A DNA stretch of 64,000 nt from Providencia vermicola (GCF_010748935.1 NZ_CP048796.1:3909001-3973000); one strand, 5' to 3'; shown: positions 31,030 through 42,442, numbered from the stretch's first letter. Notes: generated from the sequence alone by a model not told the origin. Translations and numbers: made by a program.

Positions 31030-31157
31030 TATTCCCAAAATCATTCAAGCGACAACACGCGGCAAGCAACAACAATTTTAAGGGGGCATACGCAAGTATG
31101 TGACTCAGGTAACAAAACTCAGCCCATAACGCTGCGATAGCAAGTATGAAGGGTATA
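31030..31157. repeat. ERIC element between mpl and fbp
   Basis: A 128-bp element, the standard ERIC size. The ends are inverted (TATTCCC at 31030-31036, GGGTATA at 31151-31157), and the centre holds CATAC-GCAA-GTATG (31087-31100) followed by TGACTCAGGT, the ERIC core. It lies in the divergent promoter region, about 70 bp before the fbp start. Confidence 0.8.
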
Positions 31158-31227
31158 GATAAACTCCCCGCGCAAGGGTACAATTCCCCCCTGCAAACCT
31201 CTGTCAATTATATTCAGGACCTTCGTC

Positions 31228-32235
31228 ATGAAAACATTAGGCGAATTCATCGTCGATAAGCAACAAGATTTTCCTCATGCAACAGGAGAGCTGACCGCAC
31301 TACTGTCAGCAATTAAACTGGGCGCTAAAATTATCCATCGTGATATTAACAAAGCTGGACTGGTCGACATTCTAGGCACAAGTGGTGTTTCGAATGTACA
31401 AGGTGAAGTCCAGATGAAGCTTGACCTGTATGCAAATGAAAAATTAAAAGCAGCTTTGAAAGCTCGCGGGGAAGTTGCCGGTATTGCCTCTGAAGAAGAA
31501 GATGAAATCGTCATTTTCGAAGGTGATCGTGCAGAAAACGCGAAATATGTCGTATTAATGGATCCATTAGATGGTTCTTCTAATATCGATGTAAACGTTT
31601 CCGTCGGAACAATCTTCTCTATTTACCATCGTATTACCCCAATTGGTCAGCCTGTGACTGAAGCCGACTTCTTGCAACCAGGCCATCGCCAAGTGGCTGC
31701 TGGCTACGTCGTTTATGGCTCATCCACTATGTTGGTTTATACGACTGGTTGTGGTGTTCATGCCTTTACCTATGATCCATCACTTGGCGTATTCTGCCTG
31801 TCTCACGAAAAAGTGATGTATCCAGCGGAAGGCAAAATGTATTCAATCAACGAGGGTAACTACATTAAGTTCCCTATGGGGGTTAAGAAATACATTAAGT
31901 ACTGCCAAGAACAAGACGAAGCAACAGGTCGTCCATACACGACGCGCTATATTGGTTCACTCGTTGCGGACTTCCACCGTAACTTGCTCAAGGGAGGTAT
32001 TTATATCTACCCAAGCACAGCGAGCCACCCAAATGGTAAATTGCGTTTACTATACGAATGCAACCCAATTGCCTTCCTTGCTGAACAAGCAGGTGGTAAG
32101 GCTAGCAATGGTCGTGACCGTATTTTAGATATCGAACCAAGTGAGCTTCACCAACGCGTACCCTTTTTTGTCGGTACCGCATCGATGGTGGAAAAAGCAG
32201 AATCATTCATGCGTGAGTTCCCTGACGCTGAATAA
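31228..32235 (+). CDS. fbp: Fructose-1,6-bisphosphatase class 1
   Basis: Gluconeogenic enzyme, 335 residues (E. coli 332). The metal-binding [21 protein letters not shown] begins near 112. [18 protein letters not shown] opens the protein, and the AMP-site and substrate regions ([39 protein letters not shown]) are intact. [19 protein letters not shown] is near the end. Single-gene unit with its own terminator at 32252-32278. Confidence 0.98.
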   Translation: MKTLGEFIVDKQQDFPHATGELTALLSAIKLGAKIIHRDINKAGLVDILGTSGVSNVQGEVQMKLDLYANEKLKAALKARGEVAGIASEEEDEIVIFEGDRAENAKYVVLMDPLDGSSNIDVNVSVGTIFSIYHRITPIGQPVTEADFLQPGHRQVAAGYVVYGSSTMLVYTTGCGVHAFTYDPSLGVFCLSHEKVMYPAEGKMYSINEGNYIKFPMGVKKYIKYCQEQDEATGRPYTTRYIGSLVADFHRNLLKGGIYIYPSTASHPNGKLRLLYECNPIAFLAEQAGGKASNGRDRILDIEPSELHQRVPFFVGTASMVEKAESFMREFPDAE

Positions 32236-32251
32236 CTTGATTTCTTACGCT

Positions 32252-32278
32252 AAGGCGGGGGTTATCCCGCCTTTTTTG
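32252..32278 (+). terminator. fbp terminator
   Basis: AAGGCGGG (32252-32259) and CCCGCC (32266-32271) followed by TTTTTTGTT. Confidence 0.9.
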
Positions 32279-32446
32279 TTCTCTTTATTCAGCTTTTTTT
32301 TATGAATAGCTTACCAACTAGTGAGTTTTGTCCCTCTTTACGGCTATAATACCCCCCACGCTATGGACCAAAATAGGTTAGATTGTTTAGATATGATCTA
32401 ATATATTGATGGACATATTAGTTTTTAACATAAAGGATACTTTTTC

Positions 32447-32977
32447 ATGGGCCTGAACAATGTACCGGCAGGTAAAGATCTGCCAGAAGATATCTACGTT
32501 ATCATCGAAATCCCTGCTAATGCAGATCCTATCAAATATGAAGTTGATAAAGACTCTGGCGCTCTGTTTGTAGATCGTTTTATGTCTACAGCGATGTTCT
32601 ATCCATGTAACTATGGTTACATCAATCACACGCTGTCTTTAGATGGTGATCCTGTTGATGTGTTGGTACCAACACCTTATCCATTACAACCAGGTTCCGT
32701 TATTCGCTGCCGTCCAGTTGGTGTGCTGAAAATGACAGATGAGTCTGGTGAAGATGCTAAATTAGTGGCAGTACCGCACACTAAACTAAGCAAAGAATAC
32801 GATCACATTAAAGACGTAAACGACCTGCCTGAATTGCTACGTGCACAGATCACCCATTTCTTTGAACACTACAAAGATCTCGAAAAAGGCAAATGGGTTA
32901 AAGTTGATGGTTGGGATAATGCTGAAGCGGCTAAAGCTGAAATTATCTCTTCTTTCGAACGCGCAGCTAAAAAATAA
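32447..32977 (+). CDS. ppa: Inorganic pyrophosphatase
   Basis: Hydrolyses pyrophosphate and drives biosynthetic reactions; 176 residues, the E. coli length. Active-site stretches are [23 protein letters not shown] (near 43-65), the signature DGDPVDVLV (near 66-74) and [14 protein letters not shown] (near 98-111). [17 protein letters not shown] is the conserved C-terminal part. The ATG follows AAAGGATAC. A terminator follows 20 bp after the stop codon. Confidence 0.98.
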   Translation: MGLNNVPAGKDLPEDIYVIIEIPANADPIKYEVDKDSGALFVDRFMSTAMFYPCNYGYINHTLSLDGDPVDVLVPTPYPLQPGSVIRCRPVGVLKMTDESGEDAKLVAVPHTKLSKEYDHIKDVNDLPELLRAQITHFFEHYKDLEKGKWVKVDGWDNAEAAKAEIISSFERAAKK

Positions 32978-32997
32978 TTCCCTTTTCTGGGGAAATG

Positions 32998-33030
32998 AAA
33001 GGTGCTAACGGTAACGTGAGCACCTTTTTT
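32998..33030 (+). terminator. ppa terminator
   Basis: AAAGGTGCT (32998-33006) and AGCACCTTT (33019-33027) with a T-run to 33030. Confidence 0.9.
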
Positions 33031-33043
33031 GTGGATATGAACA

Positions 33044-33082
33044 AACAAAAATGCCGGCAACGATGACGTATACCGGCATTTA
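33044..33082 (-). terminator. tamA-tamB-ytfP terminator
   Basis: ATGCCGG (33051-33057) and CCGGCAT (33073-33079). On the minus strand it is followed by TTTTTGTTTGT, directly after the ytfP stop codon. Confidence 0.87.
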
Positions 33083-33083
33083 A

Positions 33084-33434
33084 CTACTCTTCTTCTTCGT
33101 GGCGCTTGAGCCAATCACCAGACTTAATTTTGCGTAAGCCTTCAACAGAATGCCGATACAGGTAAATCCAAGCATTACCATATGGCGTAGGGATTAACTC
33201 ACGGACATAGTCTTGCGAATTTTTCTTTAATTCGTCTAATTCAGTCAGAATAGACGGATTGATGCGATAAACTTCGCATTCAATCACACCTTCACCTTTA
33301 ATAACCGCTGGATAATAGCCAAGGTCATAAAGCTCATAACCTTCTAAGCTATGCTCTCCTAGCAACTGAGCATAAGTCATCCAGTGATGATTCCCTTGCT
33401 TGCGCCTTAAACTGCCATAAACAATTACACGCAT
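33084..33434 (-). CDS. ytfP: YtfP, gamma-glutamylcyclotransferase-like protein
   Basis: 116 residues (E. coli 113). The start MRVIVYGSLRRKQGNHHWM has the VYGSLR glycine-rich loop of the AIG2/GGCT fold, and the conserved acidic residue lies in EVYRINPSILTELDELKKN. No enzymatic activity is established for this family branch. It is the last gene of tamA-tamB-ytfP, 3 bp after tamB, as in E. coli; whether it serves the TAM complex is unknown. Confidence 0.93.
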   Translation of the reverse strand: MRVIVYGSLRRKQGNHHWMTYAQLLGEHSLEGYELYDLGYYPAVIKGEGVIECEVYRINPSILTELDELKKNSQDYVRELIPTPYGNAWIYLYRHSVEGLRKIKSGDWLKRHEEEE

Positions 33435-33437
33435 ATT

Positions 33438-36400
33438 TTAAAACTCAAATTGATAAAGAAGATCCAAGGCCTGATTGACACCAGACACTGCTTCCAAATA
33501 TAACTTCGGCATTAATCGATAACGTAACGTTAACGTTGCCAATGAATCAAATATACCAACACCATACTTAATTTGTAGGTCGTTAGTAATTTTTCCACTC
33601 ACCACGACTTGAGATTTATCACCAACCCCTTGCGTATCGAGTGCCAAATCAGAGACTCCAAATGTTTCGCCAATTTTACCGACAAGTTGGCCACTTTGCG
33701 CAACGCCGAGTCCAATTAGCATCGATGTCATTTGTGAACCATTAGCATCTCCGCTTTCTAATCCTTCCCCGCGTAGCAGATAGGATAAAGCTTCTTGCTG
33801 TGTTTTGGCTGGCTCAGAGAATATCTCGACTTTTGGCTTGTCTGCAAGTCCTGTGACCTTAACACCTGCAATAACATTATCGGCAGTGTTATCTGGATTA
33901 CGAATTGCTTCTAAGTTCAAGAATGGTTGATCCGCAGGTCCCGAGAACTGTATCTGACCTTTACGTACGATCAGATCCTGTCCATAAGCGCGGAAACGCC
34001 CCGATGGAATATCGATCTGTCCATTAAGGCTCAGACCTTGTTTGTTTTGTAATACCTTTAACATCCCCGTCAAACGGGCTTTCAGGCCAAAAGCATCCAA
34101 CTGAACATCATTACCAATCTTAATATCCAAGTTAGTTTGAATTGGAATTGGCGTGCTGGTTTTATCGATAGGTTTCAAGTCGCTATCTAACATGACCACA
34201 TCTGAAGATGCACCAACGGCAGATTCTGGTAGCTCTTGTACCGTAATCCTCGCCCATGGAATTGTCACGCTACCATTTAATGTCAGTAACGTCGGTGACG
34301 CTTCAAACACAATATCAGGCTGTACATCAACTTTAACCATTGGAGGCATGGAAACACGTAAGTTATTACCGACTGCCATCACTTTCGCTCGCCATGCATC
34401 AACTTTACGCCAATCTGCATCACCGCTGATATTGAGATAACCTTCTGGCGTATTGATTTGCCCTGTCATTACGGAACTCGTGCCATTAAAGGCAATCCCT
34501 AAGTTACCGCTTTTAATATCAAACGGAATCAATGATGATTTGATTTCCAAACCGGAAAGCGCCAAGTTACCGTTGAGCAATGGATTATTTGCCGTTCCCC
34601 CAAGGCGTAAGTTGGCATTTAAATCCCCATTTGCGACTTCTTTTTCACCTAATAATGGCTTAATCAGCGCTAATGTAATGCGATTGATCTCAACATTACC
34701 TGAAAGCTGACGTCTCTTTTCTAGATCCGCAATTTGTACACTGCCTTTCAATTGACCATTATTGGCGATTTTGAATAACCAATCCAAATTGGCTTTACCA
34801 TTTTTCAACGCCGCACTTAACGTCAAGGTATCAAACTCTAGCGGTATCCAAGTACCATCAACTAACTGAACGGCTTTAACACCATCGCCTTTTAGATCCA
34901 CTTTCGCTTGTGGCAAGCTACCATCATCTTTCCAAATAACATTCGCCTTACCACTAAACACACCGCGAACACGTGTTTCATCCGTGAGGAAGGGTTTCAA
35001 CATTGCAAGATCAAAACGTTCTAGCACAATATCCGCGCTACCGTTTTTACCTGCTTTAATTGGTTTTGGCACACAAAGGCGCGCATTGATATTCACCCAG
35101 CAATGGGTACCAATCGTCACTTCTTGAGTTTGATTTGCATAATCAAGAGCCATGGCCTTGCTGAGTTTCCATTCACCAACGGGGGTTTCAAACAAGGTAT
35201 TACTCAGGTTGCCTTTCCAAACCTCAGTTTGGCGATCAAACCCACCTGCTAATGTTAGATGGCCAGAGACGGGTTCCCCACTCACATCCAGCTTTAAGGT
35301 ATGTTGCTTTTCGCTACCTTTCGCATCCAAAGTTAAGCGACTGATGACGAGGTCAGCTTGTTTTAACTGGCGAACAACGACGGATAAGTCACCTTTGATC
35401 TGTTCACCTGAAGCCACTTTACCTTTGATAACAACATTATCGACAGACAGCTCTTTTTGCCATCTTACGCCACGAGCTGTTAAATCCGCCAATATTTCAG
35501 GCGCTTGCAGGTCACCTCGTAATTTAACATCACCGATAATCACCCCACCAAGGCCCGGCAATATGCCATCTAATCCCGGCGCATTGATTTTCGTGTCTAA
35601 ATTCCATTTATCTGATAGGTTTCCTTTAACATCAAGGTGGTTTTTTCCGAGTGAAAGTTTCAGCGCTGGAATATTCCACTGTCCAGCAGCATTACCAGTC
35701 GCCTCACCTCGCGCTTTCAGTAAGTTATTCTTAACATTACCATCTAACGTAATTTCAGGTATTTGTAACTGCCAGCTGCCACCATAAAGGCTACCCCGGG
35801 TCGCAATCTTACCATCGACTTTTGCAGGCCATTCCGGCCATTGCTTAGCCGTATTGATACCTGATAAGGTCAATACGGCATTCCAACTGATTGCTTTGCT
35901 CCAATCAGCGACACCCGTAATATCAGCATTACCCTGTAAAGCCGCTAATCGCAGACGAGTAATATTGACTTGCTCTTCATTCCCTTTCGCATCCAACATC
36001 AATGTGGATGGTGGAATTTCCTGCCCAGTTATCGCTGAGCGAAGAGATAAATCATAAGCAGAAGGTCGGCCATTCAAACGTAAACGTGTACCATCAAGTT
36101 GATATTGAGCATCACCCACTAATGGCCAACTCAGTTTCTGGCTTTCTAACGTTAACTGAATAGGCAAGTCAGCTTGGGCAAGGTCGGCTTGAGCCGCTAA
36201 GGTTGCGTTCACCGGTCCACTTAAGTTCAGTGCGAGTTTTAGCTCCTCAAGTAACCCACCTTTGAGTGATAAATCGACTTTTTGACCATCAAGGTCTTCT
36301 AGACGGCTTTCCCCAGTAATCGACAGAGAAACAGGCCATTTATCGGCTAATGTTGCTGTTCCCGATAAGGCAAGGTGACCTTGGGGCGAATCAACCGTAA

Positions 36401-37208
36401 ATTTCTTCAGTAGGACATTTTGCCCATCATTTGAAAGCGTTAAATTCAAGCTATTGATCACAACGTCCGTCGCGCCCGTTAGCTGTAAATTCGAACCGTT
36501 GATCCCTTCAACATTTAAATCGACAGGAAGGATCACTTCCGGTAATTCCGCCAGTAATGGTTTAGCGAACAGTTCCTTCAGCGTTTCGCCAATCGATTTT
36601 TCTTCTCCAACAGGAACTTCTGTCACGGGTTCATCTGGCTGCGGTTCTTCGCTTACTGGCAGATTAATCGCTAAATTAATCACATCCGTGGGTGCTAATA
36701 TCAGTGCTTTTTGCTGCCAGTGAATACCTGTCTTAAACTTTTCGAGGTCAATCGCCATCCCATCAACATTAACTTTGGTTGATGTTAATTGTAATTGATT
36801 GAGATTAATCGTGAGTGGCGCATTCAATTCGGTTAATGGCTCAGAAGGAGGCGTTTCTTCTGAAGGAGGCATTTTTGAGGTATCAACATTGACGATAACA
36901 TTTTCAGTCGAAAGATCATCAATGCAAAGCTCGCGACTAGTCAAACAGCCTAAACGTAATGCAAGATGCAGTTTTTCTGCATCAACATCGACGCCCGGCA
37001 TTTGGTATTTTACCCCAGCCAAGGTCAAATTATTGATATCCCCATCAATAGAGCGGATCTCTAGCCCAGGTACAAAACGTGTCGCACTATTAAGTGCAAA
37101 ATGGAGGCCTGATTGCGTACCCAATACCCAACTTAGTGCGGCAACAATCAAGATCAATACAAGTAAAACGGCAAGAGCTGTCCATTTTAACCACTTCATC
37201 CATTTCAT
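33438..37208 (-). CDS. tamB: Translocation and assembly module subunit TamB
   Basis: Giant AsmA-like periplasm-spanning protein, 1256 residues (E. coli 1259). An N-terminal signal anchor ([21 protein letters not shown], near 9-29) is followed by long beta-rich repeats that form a lipid-transporting groove. The conserved TamB domain fills the C-terminus: [48 protein letters not shown], and the end [18 protein letters not shown]. TamB works with TamA in outer-membrane protein insertion and phospholipid transport. Start and tamA stop overlap in an ATGA, so translation is coupled. Confidence 0.97.
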   Translation of the reverse strand: MKWMKWLKWTALAVLLVLILIVAALSWVLGTQSGLHFALNSATRFVPGLEIRSIDGDINNLTLAGVKYQMPGVDVDAEKLHLALRLGCLTSRELCIDDLSTENVIVNVDTSKMPPSEETPPSEPLTELNAPLTINLNQLQLTSTKVNVDGMAIDLEKFKTGIHWQQKALILAPTDVINLAINLPVSEEPQPDEPVTEVPVGEEKSIGETLKELFAKPLLAELPEVILPVDLNVEGINGSNLQLTGATDVVINSLNLTLSNDGQNVLLKKFTVDSPQGHLALSGTATLADKWPVSLSITGESRLEDLDGQKVDLSLKGGLLEELKLALNLSGPVNATLAAQADLAQADLPIQLTLESQKLSWPLVGDAQYQLDGTRLRLNGRPSAYDLSLRSAITGQEIPPSTLMLDAKGNEEQVNITRLRLAALQGNADITGVADWSKAISWNAVLTLSGINTAKQWPEWPAKVDGKIATRGSLYGGSWQLQIPEITLDGNVKNNLLKARGEATGNAAGQWNIPALKLSLGKNHLDVKGNLSDKWNLDTKINAPGLDGILPGLGGVIIGDVKLRGDLQAPEILADLTARGVRWQKELSVDNVVIKGKVASGEQIKGDLSVVVRQLKQADLVISRLTLDAKGSEKQHTLKLDVSGEPVSGHLTLAGGFDRQTEVWKGNLSNTLFETPVGEWKLSKAMALDYANQTQEVTIGTHCWVNINARLCVPKPIKAGKNGSADIVLERFDLAMLKPFLTDETRVRGVFSGKANVIWKDDGSLPQAKVDLKGDGVKAVQLVDGTWIPLEFDTLTLSAALKNGKANLDWLFKIANNGQLKGSVQIADLEKRRQLSGNVEINRITLALIKPLLGEKEVANGDLNANLRLGGTANNPLLNGNLALSGLEIKSSLIPFDIKSGNLGIAFNGTSSVMTGQINTPEGYLNISGDADWRKVDAWRAKVMAVGNNLRVSMPPMVKVDVQPDIVFEASPTLLTLNGSVTIPWARITVQELPESAVGASSDVVMLDSDLKPIDKTSTPIPIQTNLDIKIGNDVQLDAFGLKARLTGMLKVLQNKQGLSLNGQIDIPSGRFRAYGQDLIVRKGQIQFSGPADQPFLNLEAIRNPDNTADNVIAGVKVTGLADKPKVEIFSEPAKTQQEALSYLLRGEGLESGDANGSQMTSMLIGLGVAQSGQLVGKIGETFGVSDLALDTQGVGDKSQVVVSGKITNDLQIKYGVGIFDSLATLTLRYRLMPKLYLEAVSGVNQALDLLYQFEF

Positions 37209-38947
37209 AGTTCAGTCCCCAAGCCGATATAAAATTGTATTTTATTATTATCAGGATCCCCGATCGGAGTCGCTAGGTCGAATTTTATCGGTCCTACCGG
37301 AGAAACCCAGCGGACACCAACACCAGCCCCCGTTTTAAAATCACTTTTCTTAATATCGTTAACGGCTTCACCACTATCAATAAACACAGCACCCCACCAG
37401 TTACCCGTGAAGTTATAATCGTACTCAATGGAACCCACGACCAGTTTAGATGCCCCTGTTAGTTTACCTTTGCTATCCTCTGGTGAGATTTTTTGGTAAC
37501 CATAACCACGTACACTGCCATCACCACCGGCAAAGAAACGTAAGTCTGGTGGCACCTTGTCAAAATTATTCGTTTCAATCCACCCTAAATTTCCTCTGAA
37601 TACAAAACGATGGCCTTCCCATGGGGAGCGGATCCACACTTGCTTAGTTTGCAATACAAGAAAATCGATATCGGAGCCCCAAATTTCATTCGAATAATCA
37701 ATAGAGTAACGCTGACTGTCCCCCCAACTTGGCATCACACCACCACGTTGGCGAATTCGGCTAACATTAGCCCCAGGATAAAGCAACATCGTGGTATTCG
37801 TGACATCCGCTTGGGTAAAGTGGCTCAACATCCAACGCATGTTCACGCCATATTGCCAGCCGCTGGAATAATCCCAATTACGTGACACGTTTAGGGTCGT
37901 CGTATCGGACTCTGTATCGTTTAAGTCAGTACGTTTATACCCCCCTTGAACCGCATAATATTGTTCTAAAGGATTGGCTTTAAGGGGGATCTTATAGCTA
38001 GCATCAATAATCTGTTCAGGCTGCGATAAACTGATATTTGAGGTAATACTTTGCCCTCGCGAGTTTACCCAAGGCCTATTCCATGTTGCTTTAACACGAG
38101 GACCAACGTCAGTGGCATAACCACCACCTAATTCAACGAAGTTTTTTGCACGAGGAACCATCACCCCTTCCATCGGCAACAGGTCAGTGTGCTCTTCCCG
38201 AGCTTTAGCGATATTGGGAGTCACAATGGCGGAAGTAAACCAACCCGTTTCCACTAATCGGCGGTTAAATTCGGCCAGTTGTTCTGAAGTGTAATATTCA
38301 CCTTCTTTAAAAGGCGCGAGGTTGTTCAGATAATCAGTGCGGATTTGAGAACCTTCATAGGAAATGTCACCAAATCGGTAACGCTCTCCACTATTAAAGT
38401 CAAAGTCCCAATAAGAGGCATGGTGATCAAGTGATATGCCTAGTTGGCTTTTTTCCATGATCGCATCAAAATAACCTTTACGGATCGCAAGCCCACTAAA
38501 TTTACCTTTAAAGCTTTCATATTCGCCATCATTCTGGATCGTACCGATCTTAGGTGTGTTATTTTTTATCATTTTTGCATAGTCAGGGTCGTTTTTCGCT
38601 CCCCCTTCTAATGTAATATTAACACCTTGTACTCGAACAGGTTCGCCCAGTGTGACTTTCGCCGTTAATACGGAACGTGCTGGTGGCTTATTTTCTTGAT
38701 AAGTGAACTCAATTTTAGGCTGATAGTATCCAAGTGGTTTCAGACCTTCCTCGATTGCTTTTGTGACACGAGCACGAAAGCGACCATTAGGCACCACTTC
38801 ATCCTGAGAAATATTAGAAAGCTGAACACGGACGTTCTGATTAGGTTGCCCTTCAAGTCCTTCAATATTAAGGCGTAGATTTGCGCTATACGCAGCAGGA
38901 ACTGTCGCCATTAAGGTTAGAAAACAGATGATAGGGTATTTTGACAC
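37205..38947 (-). CDS. tamA: Translocation and assembly module subunit TamA
   Basis: Omp85-family outer-membrane barrel with three POTRA domains, 580 residues (E. coli 577). I place the start at a GTG ([12 protein letters not shown]) with AGGAG seven bases upstream; this gives a normal 22-residue signal peptide ending AAYSA. The frame is open 14 codons further but lacks a ribosome site. POTRA region about 25-270. The barrel carries [17 protein letters not shown], a VRGYGY motif of Omp85 proteins, and ends in [10 protein letters not shown] with a C-terminal barrel strand. First gene of tamA-tamB-ytfP and divergent from msrA. Confidence 0.96.
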   Translation of the reverse strand: MSKYPIICFLTLMATVPAAYSANLRLNIEGLEGQPNQNVRVQLSNISQDEVVPNGRFRARVTKAIEEGLKPLGYYQPKIEFTYQENKPPARSVLTAKVTLGEPVRVQGVNITLEGGAKNDPDYAKMIKNNTPKIGTIQNDGEYESFKGKFSGLAIRKGYFDAIMEKSQLGISLDHHASYWDFDFNSGERYRFGDISYEGSQIRTDYLNNLAPFKEGEYYTSEQLAEFNRRLVETGWFTSAIVTPNIAKAREEHTDLLPMEGVMVPRAKNFVELGGGYATDVGPRVKATWNRPWVNSRGQSITSNISLSQPEQIIDASYKIPLKANPLEQYYAVQGGYKRTDLNDTESDTTTLNVSRNWDYSSGWQYGVNMRWMLSHFTQADVTNTTMLLYPGANVSRIRQRGGVMPSWGDSQRYSIDYSNEIWGSDIDFLVLQTKQVWIRSPWEGHRFVFRGNLGWIETNNFDKVPPDLRFFAGGDGSVRGYGYQKISPEDSKGKLTGASKLVVGSIEYDYNFTGNWWGAVFIDSGEAVNDIKKSDFKTGAGVGVRWVSPVGPIKFDLATPIGDPDNNKIQFYIGLGTEL

Positions 38948-39080
38948 GCCCGCTCCTAAGATCATTGATAATTTGACTAAACACTTCATATCAATTTATT
39001 TTGAGTAAAATAAACTCTAGATACAAGTTTTTATCCTAATTTTTACCGAAAATGCACATTACCACACATAGGAATCTGTT

Positions 39081-39722
39081 ATGTCTTCTAATAAATTACA
39101 ACCCGTGAGTATTTCGCAAGCGCTACCCGGTAGAGAAACCGCCATTCCCCATTCACCATACCATGCGGTGAACCAGTATTCGATTGATAATATTCCGAAG
39201 AATGCTGAAGTTGCCTATTTTGCGATGGGTTGTTTTTGGGGCGCTGAGCGCTTGTTTTGGCAGCAGTCCGGCGTTTATTCCACCTCTGTTGGCTATAGTG
39301 GAGGGATTACCCCAAACCCAACCTATGAAGAAGTTTGCACAGGACTGACAGGCCATACCGAGATTGTTAGAGTGGTCTTTGATCCACAGACTATCCGCTA
39401 TACTGATCTATTAACTCTGTTTTGGGAAAACCATGATCCAGCCCAAGGCATGCGTCAAGGCGGTGATATTGGCACGCAATATCGTTCAGCCCTCTATACC
39501 GTTTCTGATTCACAATTACAGCAAGCACAAGAGACACGAGCGGCTTATCAACAAGCGATGGTTGCTCAAAATGATACTCGCCAAATCACCACAGAAATCG
39601 CACCATTAGAAACCTTTTATTTTGCGGAAGATTACCACCAACAATACCTCCATAAAAATCCAGCAGGCTATTGTGGATTAGGAGGAACTGGAATTTGTTT
39701 ACCGCCACAGAACATAAACTAG
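39081..39722 (+). CDS. msrA: Peptide methionine (S)-S-oxide reductase MsrA
   Basis: Repairs S-methionine sulfoxide in proteins, 213 residues (E. coli 212). The catalytic Cys is in [14 protein letters not shown] near residue 52. Conserved [22 protein letters not shown] and [24 protein letters not shown] follow. The resolving cysteines lie near the C-terminus in [14 protein letters not shown]. Divergent from tamA and upstream of ytfL, as in E. coli. Confidence 0.98.
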   Translation: MSSNKLQPVSISQALPGRETAIPHSPYHAVNQYSIDNIPKNAEVAYFAMGCFWGAERLFWQQSGVYSTSVGYSGGITPNPTYEEVCTGLTGHTEIVRVVFDPQTIRYTDLLTLFWENHDPAQGMRQGGDIGTQYRSALYTVSDSQLQQAQETRAAYQQAMVAQNDTRQITTEIAPLETFYFAEDYHQQYLHKNPAGYCGLGGTGICLPPQNIN

Positions 39723-39811
39723 GCAGAAAATTTAACCTAATGCTATAATAACGTCACTAACCCAATTTTGCGCACCTCCGCGCTATTTTATCTCTGTAGT
39801 AGAAAGAGTTG

Positions 39812-39853
39812 CCTTCAGGGGATCCTCCATAAAGGGTCAGAGGTTCCTGAAGG
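39812..39853 (+). promoter_or_regulatory. Long hairpin in the ytfL leader
   Basis: CCTTCAGG (39812-39819) pairs with CCTGAAGG (39846-39853), and the stem continues inward through G:T pairs to CCTC/GAGG, about 14 pairs in all with a short loop. It ends 17 bases before the ytfL ATG, whose own ribosome site is poor. A leader switch is possible; I see no T-run for termination. Confidence 0.55.
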
Positions 39854-39870
39854 TAATATTTGGATAATTT

Positions 39871-41238
39871 ATGCTTAATAGTTTACTGATCGTTCTTTTA
39901 TTATGTGCAATTAGCGCATTTTTTTCGTTGTCAGAAATTTCACTGGCAGCTTCTCGTCGTATCAAACTCAAGTTAATGGCCGATGAGGGCAACATTAATG
40001 CGGCACGAGTCCTGAAATTACAGGAAATGCCCGGTATGTTTTTTACTGTGGTTCAAATCGGCCTAAATGCGGTCGCCATCTTGGCGGGGATTGTCGGTGA
40101 ATCTGCCTTTTCACCTGCATTACAAGACATTTTTATTAATTTCCTTTCTCCCGAGTGGGCACAACAAACTGCATCTATTCTGTCATTTACCATTGTCACC
40201 AGCCTATTTATTTTAGTGGCAGACTTAACCCCTAAACGTATTGGAATGGTAAAACCCGAAGCTATCGCTGTACGGATTGTTAACCCAATGCGTTTGTGTT
40301 TAACCCTACTCAGCCCACTGGTTTGGTTCTTCAATGGCCTTGCTAACTTGATTTTCAAAATTTTCAAGTTACCCACTGCGCGTAATGAAGATATCACTTC
40401 AGATGATATTTTTGCTGTTGTTGAAGCAGGTGCTGTTGCTGGCGTATTGCGTAAACAAGAGCATGAGTTGATTGAAAATGTCTTTGAACTGGAATCTCGC
40501 ACGGTTCCATCGGCAATGACCCCGCGTGAAAGTATTATTTACTTTGATAAAGATGAATCCGAAGAGAGCATCAAACACAAAATTTCAACCGAGCCACACT
40601 CCAAATTTTTAGTGTGTAGCGGTGATATTGATCATGTCATTGGTTATGTTGACTCGAAGGTCCTATTAAACCGTGTATTGAATGGCCAAAGTCTTAATTT
40701 ACAAGATGGTGTTCATATTCAAAATGCCTTAATGATCCCTGATACGCTCTCTTTGTCTGACACTCTTGAGGCCTTTAAAGCTAATGGCGTTGACTTTGCG
40801 GTGATCCTCAATGAATACGCTCTCGTTATGGGGCTGATCACAATTAATGATGTGATGATCACGTTAATGGGGGATCTTATCGGGCCAGGCCAAGAAGAGC
40901 AGATCATCTCACGAGATGAAAACTCATGGTTAGTTGAAGGCGGAACCCCTATTGAAGATGTGCAACGTATTTTGGATATTGATGAATTTCCTGACGTTAG
41001 CAACTATGAGACCATTGCTGGTTTTATGATGTATCGCTTAAGAAAAATGCCAAAGCGTACTGATTATGTCAAATATGCGGGGTATAAATTTGAAGTGGTT
41101 GATATTGATAACTACAAGATCGATCAATTACTTGTTACCCGAGTCACAACACCGCCAGCAGCCGTCGTGGTTCAAGCAGGAAAAAGTAACGTGGAAACGG
41201 CTAACGCAGAACAACCAACACAACAAACTAAGCATTAA
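39871..41238 (+). CDS. ytfL: YtfL/PaeA, CNNM (DUF21)-CBS membrane protein
   Basis: 455 residues (E. coli 447). An N-terminal CNNM/DUF21 domain has membrane segments near 2-22, 58-80, 96-118 and 135-160 and the motif FFSLSEISLAASRR. A CBS pair follows (MTPRESIIYFDKDESEE, near 217, to about 340). The C-terminal CorC/HlyC domain has LVEGGTPIEDVQRIL. The Salmonella and E. coli homologue was reported as PaeA, an exporter of cadaverine and putrescine. The start follows a stable leader hairpin and a terminator ends the unit. Confidence 0.94.
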   Translation: MLNSLLIVLLLCAISAFFSLSEISLAASRRIKLKLMADEGNINAARVLKLQEMPGMFFTVVQIGLNAVAILAGIVGESAFSPALQDIFINFLSPEWAQQTASILSFTIVTSLFILVADLTPKRIGMVKPEAIAVRIVNPMRLCLTLLSPLVWFFNGLANLIFKIFKLPTARNEDITSDDIFAVVEAGAVAGVLRKQEHELIENVFELESRTVPSAMTPRESIIYFDKDESEESIKHKISTEPHSKFLVCSGDIDHVIGYVDSKVLLNRVLNGQSLNLQDGVHIQNALMIPDTLSLSDTLEAFKANGVDFAVILNEYALVMGLITINDVMITLMGDLIGPGQEEQIISRDENSWLVEGGTPIEDVQRILDIDEFPDVSNYETIAGFMMYRLRKMPKRTDYVKYAGYKFEVVDIDNYKIDQLLVTRVTTPPAAVVVQAGKSNVETANAEQPTQQTKH

Positions 41239-41267
41239 TGCTTTACAGCGAAGCCGTTTCGCTTAAC

Positions 41268-41293
41268 GCGCCACTCTATGTGGCGCTGTTTTT
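41268..41293 (+). terminator. ytfL terminator
   Basis: GCGCCAC (41268-41274) and GTGGCGC (41280-41286) followed by TGTTTTT. A second small hairpin AGCGAA/TTTCGCT lies just upstream. Confidence 0.87.
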
Positions 41294-41329
41294 AGCTCAA
41301 TAGCAATTTGCTATTTAGGCTAACAGCAA

Positions 41330-41536
41330 CTACCCCAACTCAGACTGTAGTACCAATACTTGTTTGTTCACCTCACTCATCACATTGTAGTGGCGCTTGT
41401 CGCCCACCTTTGGTGGTAAGATTTTGCCATAATTAAACTCAAAAGCCCCAAAGCCTTTGATGTAGATACGACCACGGAATAGCGTTTTAACGTAGAGTGC
41501 AATTTTGGATGGGTTATAACGGTTAAATATTTTCAT
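41330..41536 (-). CDS. ytfK: YtfK, stringent-response modulator
   Basis: 68 residues, the E. coli length. [32 protein letters not shown] and [13 protein letters not shown] align along the whole protein. In E. coli YtfK binds SpoT and shifts it towards (p)ppGpp synthesis under phosphate or fatty-acid limitation. The start has AAGGAAAAG upstream. It stands alone on the minus strand between ytfL and ytfJ, as in E. coli. Confidence 0.94.
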   Translation of the reverse strand: MKIFNRYNPSKIALYVKTLFRGRIYIKGFGAFEFNYGKILPPKVGDKRHYNVMSEVNKQVLVLQSELG

Positions 41537-41839
41537 TAGAACTTTTCCTTTCCTTTTGTCTTACGATACTCTTCACTCATACCGCTCGTTAATAATAGAC
41601 CAGGAATATTTACTTTGGTTCGATTATTGCAGTTTTATTCAATTCATTTACAGAAAATGACACTACAAACATTCTGTCAATAACCTCAAAAACTTTGTAG
41701 TTATGCTAAATTTTGCAAAAATGTTAATTTTGGTTTCACAACTCATCGGATGAGCTATGCTATAACTGTAAGCACAACACATTTTTGTGATGGTTCATTT
41801 CTCGTTGATGCATCAAAATATAACAAAAGAGGTAATATA
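41537..41839. other. ytfK-ytfJ divergent intergenic region
   Basis: 303 bp with no gene; the ytfJ frame is open through part of it but is not used. It must contain both promoters. I see no clear operator. Confidence 0.5.
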
Positions 41840-42400
41840 ATGATTAAGAAGAGTTTTTTATTTGCTTGCCTACTAACCCTCTCCTCTACCGCCTTGGCAA
41901 GCCAAATCCAACTTAACCAATCCGTTCCCCCTGTTTCAGTGACTGATAAAGGTGAAATGCAATTAAGTCCTGATGGAAAATTTTCTTATCAAGAATGGAA
42001 AAGCCAACAGCTACCTGGAAAAGTTCGGACAATTCAACATATTGCGGGGCGCTCTTCAGCTAAAGAACTCAATGCACCACTGATTGAAGCGATCAAAAAA
42101 GCCCGCTTTCCTCATGATACCTATCAAACAACCTCAATTATTAATGCCGATGATGCCATTTTCGGCACCGGTGTTTTTGTGAGTAATAGCGTTGAGGATA
42201 GCAAGAAAGAGTTTCCTTACTCACAATTTATTGTTGATAGTGATGGTGTCGTTAAAAAAGCATGGAGCCTCGCCCCTGAAAGCTCAGCGATTATCCTATT
42301 GAATAAAGAAGGAAAAGTACTGTATTTCAAAGATGGGGCACTGACTGAACCTGAAATTAATAAAGTGATAACCCTGATAAAAGCAGAACTAGGACAATAA
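41840..42400 (+). CDS. ytfJ: YtfJ, exported thioredoxin-fold protein
   Basis: 186 residues from MIKKSFLFACLL (E. coli 184), preceded by AGAGGTAATATA. The frame is open 30 codons further, but only this start gives a proper signal peptide, cleaved near STALAS. The mature part has the YtfJ-family thioredoxin-like fold (LPGKVRTIQHIAGR, FGTGVFVSNSVEDSKKEFPYSQ, FIVDSDGVVKKAWSL) and no redox CxxC. Role unknown; a periplasmic location is inferred. In E. coli cpdB and cysQ are next; here qseBC and others intervene. Confidence 0.93.
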   Translation: MIKKSFLFACLLTLSSTALASQIQLNQSVPPVSVTDKGEMQLSPDGKFSYQEWKSQQLPGKVRTIQHIAGRSSAKELNAPLIEAIKKARFPHDTYQTTSIINADDAIFGTGVFVSNSVEDSKKEFPYSQFIVDSDGVVKKAWSLAPESSAIILLNKEGKVLYFKDGALTEPEINKVITLIKAELGQ

Positions 42401-42415
42401 ATTTCACCCTCTCTA

Positions 42416-42442
42416 GTGCACGGAAATATTGCTGTCGTGCAC
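42416..42442. other. Inverted repeat between ytfJ and qseC
   Basis: GTGCACG (42416-42422) and CGTGCAC (42436-42442) between convergent genes, without a T-run. It may be a weak two-way terminator or a barrier to 3' exonucleases. Confidence 0.5.

Noticed and set aside
31007-31207. A 66-codon frame upstream of fbp
   Set aside because: It lies in the ERIC element and has no ribosome site; repeat DNA often stays open by chance.
35152-35787. A 211-codon open frame on the plus strand
   Set aside because: Lies wholly antisense to tamB, has no family match and no ribosome site.
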